Shown: positions 14,672 through 23,600 of the stretch, piece by piece
How positions within the stretch are numbered: position 1 is the first letter of the stretch
Layout of the letters: every line of letters begins with the position of its first letter
Origin: Intestinimonas aquisgranensis
GTDB lineage: Bacteria > Bacillota > Clostridia > Oscillospirales > Oscillospiraceae
Length of the DNA stretch: 35,731 bases
Assembly (NCBI GenBank): GCA_020687605.1
Contig: JAJEQY010000032.1
Span: 1-35,731 of the forward strand
Direction: 5' to 3'
The notes under the pieces: model-generated
The model's database searches: none
The model's input: only the letters and a program-made list of their open reading frames with translations
Told to the model about the DNA's origin: nothing
Made by a program: the position numbers and the translations under genes

Positions 14672-17600
14672 TCAGTTTTTGGGGGTCGGGCTGATGCCCT
14701 GGCCGTAGAGCCAGTCAGACATCTCCCGCTTCACTTCCGTGTTGATCTCCGACACCAGGTCGGATACCTCGTCGGACAGCTCTGTTCCGGTCAGCTGCCC
14801 CAGGCCATAGTCGATGTAGGCCGAGACGAACTTCTCGCGGAACATAGATTCGTACCGCTCCTTCTGCTCGCTGTTCAGGACGTATTCGTGCTTCGGCGTG
14901 TACGGGTCCGTGAAAGACCCCTGCGCGCTGAAGTCTGCGGCAATCACAGCAGCCGTCGTAGCAGGATCGAAACCTGCGCCGAGTGCGGCTTCCCGGATAG
15001 AGCTCCCGTTCTGCTTGGAAAGAGCCTTTGCGATGAAGTAGTCCTCCGGGTCAAGGCCCAGCTCGCTTCCGGCGACGTCCAACCGCAGTACCCAGGAGTC
15101 GGCGTCGTATTCGGCGTTGGTGTGGTACTTGGCCAGCTCAGACGCATAGGTGTACGCCGCCTGCACGGCCTGCACCTTTGCAGCATCCGGCAGCTTGGCG
15201 TAGTCCGGGCTGCTCGTGAGGTCAGACACCAGCTGGTAGGACATTTGCCCGCGCTCGATGAGGTGGGCCTCGTACTCATCCTGCGTCATAGCGTATTGCT
15301 CTCCGCCAACCGTGAAGTATTTTGTGGCCCGCTTCGGGAACACACCGGTGTCCTTCGTTTCCTCCGCCAGCCGAATGAGCTCACGATCCACGCTGGTAGT
15401 CTGGATCGTGTTCGCGTACCCAGGAGACACAAAGTTCTCCAGCGCCCGAAGCGCGACGTTGGGCTGCGTGTCGCTCCGGCCCCAGGCGTCGATGTAGAGC
15501 ATCCGCTGCTCCGCAGCGACCGGGATCTTCCCGAGGACAGAGGTTTGGTAGGTCCGGGATGCCCAGCTTTGCAGGCTGCCCATCCCTGTGGGGGTGAAGC
15601 TGGTCCGGCGGCTGTCGTCCATGGTGCGCGCGATCTGCCCGAAGAGCGTGGGAACGCCCTGCGTCAGGTAGCTACCGCCCACCGTTTTGAGGATGTTCAC
15701 GAGGGCCTGGTCCGCGCTGTCATACCGGACGGAAGCTAACGTGCTGTTGAGACCGTCCAGCATGGAGAGGGAGAGCACCGGCTCCAACAGAGTGGCGATG
15801 GCGTCCGGCAAGTCACCGGCACTGAACTCGCCCTCTGTGATTCGGTCGATCTCCGCGCCAACGAACAGGGGCAGGGCGACCGGCGCAGTCCAGTCAATGG
15901 TGTAGCTCACGTCTCCGATCCGCAGGGAGTACGCCTGCTCACCCTGGAGCTCCTGGAACTCGTCTTCGGGTTCATCTCCGAGGCCGCCGACCAGCCACCC
16001 ACTGCTGGCCAGGAACCACCCCATAGCGACAACACCGGTCCCGGTAAGGCCAGCACAGATGTTGTCCACAGCTTCCGTGGCAGTGATCTCACCCTTTCGG
16101 ACCCGATTCAGGTCCACGGTGATGCTCTTGAGGAGGCCCACGGGGCTGTACTCGACACCGCGCTTGACGATGTTGATGGGGGTTTTGGTGAAGGGGATCA
16201 GACCGTCCAGGAAGATCTGCGCGCCCTTTCCGCCGGTCCTCTTGAGATGGCTCAGCATGGAGGCGAGCTTGCTGACGTCGCGGTAGGTGGCCTTCTGTGC
16301 CTCGCGCACAGCATAGGCCCGGGCCTCGTTCAGAAGCGCCCGGCCCTCCCGGGTGGAGTCAGCACCGCTGAGGGTACTGACGTCCGCCTTCCGCGCGGAC
16401 AGGAATCCAGCCAATGCGTGCTTGTAGGCGCTGCGCAGGAAGATCCAGTCCTCCCACTCCAGCAGCTCAGAATTTTTCCGGCTCAGCCACTCGATGGGCG
16501 TGTCACCGAAAATCCGACGGGCGTCCCGGATCTGGTCGGCGATGTTCTGCTTTCCGCCGCCACGCAGGATTCGTTCCATTTCGACTGCATCCGCCTTGGC
16601 GAAGTCCCGGGTCTCCTTCGTGCTGAACGCCTTGGTCCGTTCTTCCTGAGAGATGACACCGGCGCGCTGGAGCTGGCTCTCCGTTATGGCCGCCAGCACG
16701 TCCTTGGCCAGCCGGACGGGAACAAAGACAGCGTTTCCCATGAAATTTCGGATGTGCGTTCTGGGGTTGCCCAGCATGGACAGGTACCGCCAGGCGTTCC
16801 ACCGGTCGAGCAGCGTCACGGGGAGCTGGTCCGCGATATTCTGGATGAGATCACCCATGGCAGTGTCGATCTCCTCCTGGGTCTTGGCTTCCAGTAGTTT
16901 CCGGGCCAGATCAGGGTCAATGGTGATCTCCTTCCCCAACAGGCGCAGGTCCTTGTGCTCCGTATTGAAGCGGTCCACCGTTTTTTGCAGGTAGTAGAGC
17001 TGGCCGGACGGTGTCATGTTCTTGAGCATGGTCATGGCCTGAACAACTTGACCAGACTGGGTGCCCGCCATGGCAATCTCGGAAAGGAGCTGCATGGCTG
17101 TGGCGGCATCCTTGTTGTTCGCGGCCTCCACATACAGCTTCTCGGCCATGACGATGTCGGTCTTGTCCAGCCGCACACCAGAGTCGATCTTTGCGCGCCA
17201 CTCGTGCAGGAGCGTCTCAAAGCCCTTGTCCTTGAGCAGGTTCTCCGCCCGCTTGAGGGAGCCCTTGTCGCCGATGGACTCGTAGGTCGCGCCCTCATCA
17301 CCGTCCAGGATACTGCGCTCGATCTCGGACAGCAGGTACTCAGGTGTGTTCTCTGTGGCGGCAGCGGTCTGCATGACGCCCCGGACCTTGGTCTCCTTGT
17401 CGATAGCCTTGGGCAGCAGAACGGTCCGCTGCGCGGCGCTGGTCTGCTCCATCGAGCCGTACTTCTCGATCAGCTCCTCGATGGCTTTCTTGTTCTTGGC
17501 GATCAGTTCCTCCGTCAGGGACTGCTTGGGCCGGAACGCCGCAGCGGCGCTGGCCTGCTTCTTCCGGTTGACTTGGTCGGCCTCAATCTGCTGGAACTGT

Positions 17601-20600
17601 TTGAGTACGTCACCCATCATCTTGAGCGCTTCGTCCACGTCACCGGCGTTTATCATCCGCATGACGCTGTCCGCGACGCTGCCGGTCTCATACCCGGTAT
17701 CCGGGTTGACGTTGCCCTCCTGGACGCTGAAGCGAGCCCTCCCAGAGCCGCTTTCACCGTTGACATCCGTTCCAGGTTGCGATATAGTAGTATCAGAAGC
17801 CGATGCTGTCAAAGCCGCAGGGGATTGTACCCGAGCCACACTGGACAGCGGTCGGCTTCTGTTTTCATTGACGGCCCCACCGATCTTTCGTATAATGCTG
17901 TTAGAAGCCAGATCTCTCATGCCCGCAGGGAATTGTACCCTCGCCGACGTGAGCAGGTTCTGGCTTCTATTTTTATCCCAGTAGAGCACACCGCCGTTCC
18001 GGACCACAGCGTCCAGGAATCTGCCGAAGTTGTTGCGGCCATACATACTGGTGATGAAGTTGGTGTCCACCGGACGACCATCTACCAGTGCTCTCCCGTT
18101 CGGATGCACCGTGAGCACGATGGGCCGCCCCTCGCTGTCCAGCTCCGTGGTGACCACTATGATGTCCCCGGGTCTCGTGCCGGACTCCAGCACCATGGCG
18201 GGCTGATCCAGCAGTTCCGGGATGCGCGCAATCTGCTCCTCCGGGATGCCGTGCCAGGAAAGATTGTCTCCGGGGGCGTGGTTGATGTCCTTCACGTGGC
18301 GTGCTGTCATGGCCATGGGGGCGTCCGGCAGGCCGAGCTCACGCAGCATGCTGGGCGTGGACCGGATATACAGGGCGCTATACCGATTCTTGGCGACGTC
18401 CTCCTCCAGTGCCGTCCGCACCTGCTCGGCGAAGGGCTGCGTGCTGCTGACACTGTACCGGATGTCCGGGTTGGCGGGGTCAAAGGTTCCCTCGTTGTGG
18501 ACGGACTTGACCTGCTCACTGTCAAAGACAACGTACACGTCGTCAGGGATTGCCTCCAGTGTGGTCCTGGCCTCGGGTAGCTCCAAATACTCCTGGATGA
18601 CCGCGGCCTCCTCCATTGTGACCTGCCCAGGGATGCCTGTGACTTCGATTTGCGCCAGCGCCATCTCCCTGTCAGGAGCGCCAAAGTTGTTGTACTTGTC
18701 CAGGATGTCAAACAATTTTCGTTCCAGGCCCGGTCGTTCCAAAGCGGGCTGGACAATGTCCTCCACGCGGCCATCCGACACATCCCGGAAGATAACGCCG
18801 TCGTAACCAAGTTCCTGCGCCATCTCGGCAAATTGTCTGGTCTCCATGGGCGGCACATAACCCTGGATCATCTTCAACGTGTTGTACCTATCCAGCAGGG
18901 CTCGCTGCGTCCGCTCGTCGTCCACCATGAACGGGTTGAGCTTGTTCCACGCCTGCCCTTGCGCGTGGACCACCATGGGATTTCGCATAGACAGGAACAC
19001 CTGATACATGCCGGGAGCGGGCGGAGGCGTTCCGCCATCGGAATGGACCATGCCGGAGAACTCATCCTCAGACTGCATTTCATATGCGGCCTGGGCGAGC
19101 TCCGGATAGGACGCCTTAAACTGTTCCAGTCCAGTGTCATCAGGAGTAAAGGTACGGAGGATGACGCCATCCAGGCCATCCCGGACCACATACTGGTCCC
19201 GGCTCCCGTCGGACTCCAGCTCCATCTCCAGAACCGGAAGGTTCTGATAGAGAAACTCCTCAGCCTCGGCCCAGTCCTTGGGGTCGATGGGCGCGAACTC
19301 CCGGGTAGGGGGATCATCGGGACCTCGGCCAGTGTAGTAATCCTGGTCGGATGTATGAGGATTCTTGGCAAACCCGAAGCCCGCTTCTCCGCCGGGGCGT
19401 TTTTCAAATCGGGTAAACCACGCCGTCTTCGTTCCGTGGAACGGTGCTACGGGCAGGCCGGTGTTCTGGTCGATCAGTTCTCCGTTTCCGTCATGGAACC
19501 ACTCTTGGAAGGACTCGGTCTCAGCGATCTCCCGGATTCGGTCATCGGAAATTCCGATCTCGCGGTCTCCGGGTACTGCGCTTCCAGAGCGTCGAGTTCT
19601 TCCTGGTACAGATTCGCGAGCATCGTCCAGTGTTCTCTCAACTGCTCCTCGCTCATCTCCTCCTCCCCCGGCCAGACGCACAGAACCTCCGTCTTCCGGT
19701 CGTACGTATCCAGCGTCCTCAGCGCCTTCCGTAGATTCTGTACCGCGCCTCTGAGGCTCCTGAGCTTCTCTTCCGGCTGTTCCGGTTGCCGCGCCATCGG
19801 CATCCCTTCTCGCTCGGTTGTCATAGATCTGGTATCCATCCAGACCGCCCTCCCTCTGAAGATTTATGAAGTTCTGTCTCGGGAAGTCCCAGGCGTCGAA
19901 CACAACACGGGGAGGCGTATACCGTCCTTCTGTGCCGTCTGCGTTGTGGAACCGGCGGAGCGTACGGGCCAGGGCCTGCTTGGGGGTCACGTCCACGAGA
20001 TGCAGGTATACGGAATACCCTTCCTGCTTGAACATCTCGATCTGGTCCTCCAGGGCCACCTGATTGGCACCGACTGTCGCCCAGACCAGGTTATCACCGT
20101 CCTCAGTGGCGTAATCCATCAGCGCATCCCGGATCATAGAGCTCTCTTCGTGGACATTTCCCGCGCCCTTGCCGGAGTCATATTCGGGGAGCAGCTCCTT
20201 GGCCATATCACTGTCGATCACCCGGGAATTGTGCGCCTGGGACAGAGGATTCACAGCCATGGAGCTTTTGCCGGAACCGGGCAGGCCGATCACGATGTCG
20301 GCCCGGCGATCCCGGCTCACCGGGCCGGAGTAGCTCTCGCCATCCCAGGACCCTCTCCCCATGAGCTCATCCAGGACCTTCTGACGGATCTTCCGTCGTC
20401 CGGGTCTCGCCTTCGTGTTGTTATAAGACGCATTTCGGACTTGCCGCACCTCGGGGAGCATCCAAGTACGGCGCTGAAGCTCCACGTCGATGGGGGACCG
20501 ATCATCCAGGTCACTCTGCTCCAGTTCCTCAGCAAGCTGGTCCAGCTCCACCGAATACCGGGGAGCAGTATCGGCTGCTTTCTGCCGGTTCTCCTCCCGG

Positions 20601-23600
20601 AACCGCTCATGAATATTCCTCAATTCAGCGGCGTAGGCATCGAAGTCGTAGAAAGCAGCGCGCAGATCATCCAGGATACTTCCCTCTGTGCCCGGGATAA
20701 CGGTACCGCTGAGAATTGCGTTGATCTCATCGTACAGCACGTCCGCCTGCGCTGGGGTGAGATTGAAGATGTCCAGCCCCCGGTGCGCTGCTGCACCGGC
20801 AAAAAGCCGCCGCCCGGCATCCGTGCTGAGATCCAGCATCTCCGGTACACGCTGGATGAACTCCATATAGGCGGGGTACCCCACCTGCCTCATGGCATGG
20901 GTCGCCTCGTGTGGGATGAGCTGCTGTACGATCTCGTCCGGGACATCTTCCCGAATATAGATTTCTCCGCCGCTTGTGTACGCCGGAGCATGTGCAAAAG
21001 ATTCCGGCCAGTCTGTGGCCTCTCTGATATGCGCAGTCAGCCCATAGTCCGCCGCCTCCTGTGTCAGTCTGGCGTGTCTTTCCCGAAGCTGTGCTTGGCT
21101 ATCCAGTCGGACATCTCTTTCATTTTCCGACTGTACTCCGGGTCGGTTTCCATTTTCCTCTTGTGCTCCTCCGCTGCGTTCCGAAGCTGCTCCACGACCT
21201 TCTCGTCCATACTCTACCTCCACAGAACTCCGATTTTTTCCCATTGTATCACCGGCCTCATTGGCGTGCAAGGCTCCATCGAGCCGGTCCATCAGCCACT
21301 CCAGCTCAGACCGGGCGGCAGCGGCGTCTGTGCCTCGTGCCCCAACGAGGCGCTCCAACAGCCGGGCGGCCATGTCACGGGCCTTCGTCAGGATCGAGGG
21401 GGCCTCTTTCCCCAAGCGGCGCGTCAGAGCACCGTCGGAGAACACGTCGAACATGAAGTCACCGGCCACCTCCTGCTTGACGGCGGCGGGCGTCATCTGC
21501 GCGACGGCGGCATCTCTGGACATACCTTTCTGCTCTGTGAGGAATCGGATATACCGTTCCCGGGTCTCCGTCATGGTCCGGTCCACGAGGTCGTTCCCCA
21601 GAATGCGCCGGGCAGTCGTGAGGATGTCGTCCACGATGGAAGCGTCCGTGTCATAGGCGGAGTGGGTGAGCTCATGGCCCAGCACCTGCATGATGGCCCG
21701 TTGGGTGGTGAGCGTATTGCCATTGAGCACAATCCGGCCATCCAGGTAGTAGCCGCGCTCGCCGTCCCCAAAGCCGTCGAAGGCAATGTCGATGCCCTGA
21801 ATCTTGGAGCCCTTGAGCAGTGCGGAGGCGTAGCTGGCAGTCCACCGCTGCACCCGGGAGGGAGAACGATCAGCCCGTACAGCGCCCTCTGAGGCTGTTT
21901 TTCCGGCAGTGGTACGTTTACCCTCGGACCGGGACTTTCTGCTGCTGGGGCTCACGGAGCTGCGCGCAGCAGTGCTTTCCTGCTTGCGGGCAGCGGGGAA
22001 CTTCATCCCAGTCTGGTTCAGCCGAACGGCCTCCGAATAGACACGGTTCGCGTCCTGAACGGTAGCACCCTTGTGAGTAGCGATATAGTCATTGACAAAC
22101 TCCTGCGCGGTCATGGAGGTACCGTCGGAGAACTGGACATCCGGCGTAGCGGAGGGGGAACCCGCGCGGCTCTGAGTCCCAGTCACCGGGGTCTGGGCCT
22201 GCGCCTGCGCCACAGTGTCGCCTTTCCGGCGGAACACGTCACCCACATTCGTCCCCCGGCTGGGAGCCTGCTGCGCGACGGGAGCCTGCTGCGCGACGGT
22301 AGAACCCGCGCCGGGCTGGGCGGGGGCAGTCTGCTGGGCCGCCGCCGGGGCCGCAGCCGTAGCCGCCATCTGGTCGGGAGTCTGGGTCTGCGCGCGTGCC
22401 TCTGCCGCCACAGCCGCCGCCTCCGCCTGCTGACGGAGCGCCGTGACACTCGCCATGGTATCCCGCTCCAGGGCAGCCTGGAGCTCCTGGACCTGCTTGG
22501 CCTCCGAGATGGCGGACCGGAAAGTGGCTATCAGAGTTTTCGTATCAGTGGTTTCGGGGACCTGGATGCCGGTGAAGGCCGTGAACACTTGCTGAGTAGC
22601 AGGAGACTGAAGGTCCAGCTTCCGAAGCTGGGAGTCGGTGACCGTATCGTCACCGGCGAGCACCCGGTCCAGAATCACGCTCTTTGCGTCTGCTCGTGCG
22701 GGGGTATCCCCGGCTTCAATAAGAGCCTGTACGGTGGGCGTGATGACCTTCTCCTCGGGGTGCATGGCCTGGACAGCATCATGCCGCTGCTCGTTGGTCT
22801 TGGGGCCCTTCGTGTCCAGCTCCTCGCGCATGGCACGGTACAGCCGGCCATACTCCGCGTCAGTGACCGCCGTCAGGGGGTCCGAGGATGCGTCCAGCTT
22901 CTGCGCGATACTCTGGGCCATGGTCTGACTTTTGCTGCCCTGCTCATAGGTGAGGCCCCGGTCCACCAGGTCGAAATTCTCCTGGGCGCGCTTCAGGTCC
23001 TTGCCGGTGCTGGTGTCGGAGATCTTCTGCAAAGACCGCTGCGCGACGGTGGTGCCGACCATCGTCGCGCCGCCCATCAAGGCCGCGATCGTCGCGCCGC
23101 CAGCGAACGCCTCGTTCAACCGCTGCGCCGACTCGGCGTCCTTTCCTGTGGCCGCGTCCCGGATGACACCGGCAGCTTGCCCGGCGAGATTGAGCGCGCC
23201 GCCCTCACCCCCGGAGGAGACGCGGTTCTCGTTTGCGATGGACACGGCTTCCTGTGCATACTCCTCAGCACCTTCGCCGATGATGTTCAGACCGTAACGG
23301 CCCAGGACCGTGGCCACCTTGCCCAGGGCGGTGCTGGCTAGCTTCTCGGCCCCAGCTTTTACGCCAGCGCCGACGGTCAGGGATTTTGCCGCGCCCTTGA
23401 CTCCGTTCTTGGCCAGGGAACCCAGCAGGCTGCCCACGCCCAGGGTGGCGATGTCCACGCCGGTGTCGGCCATCTCGATGAGGGACGAAATCAGGGCTTC
23501 GTCGTTGGCCGCTTTCCGGGCGGTCTCCTCGTCCACGCCCAGGTCGATGAGGCCCTTGAAGGCCATACCGCGCATCGTGTCGTTGGAGTACACACCCGTA

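Noticed and set aside
18650..21892. A 1080-codon plus-strand frame antisense to the giant phage gene
   Set aside because: Composition and lack of any start signal mark it as a codon-bias shadow. The minus-strand frame carries recognisable domains throughout.
22183..22449. An 88-codon minus-strand frame inside the giant gene considered as a third nested gene
   Set aside because: It is almost purely Arg/Pro/Ser, has no ribosome site, and the giant frame's own Ala/Gln/Pro linker explains it.
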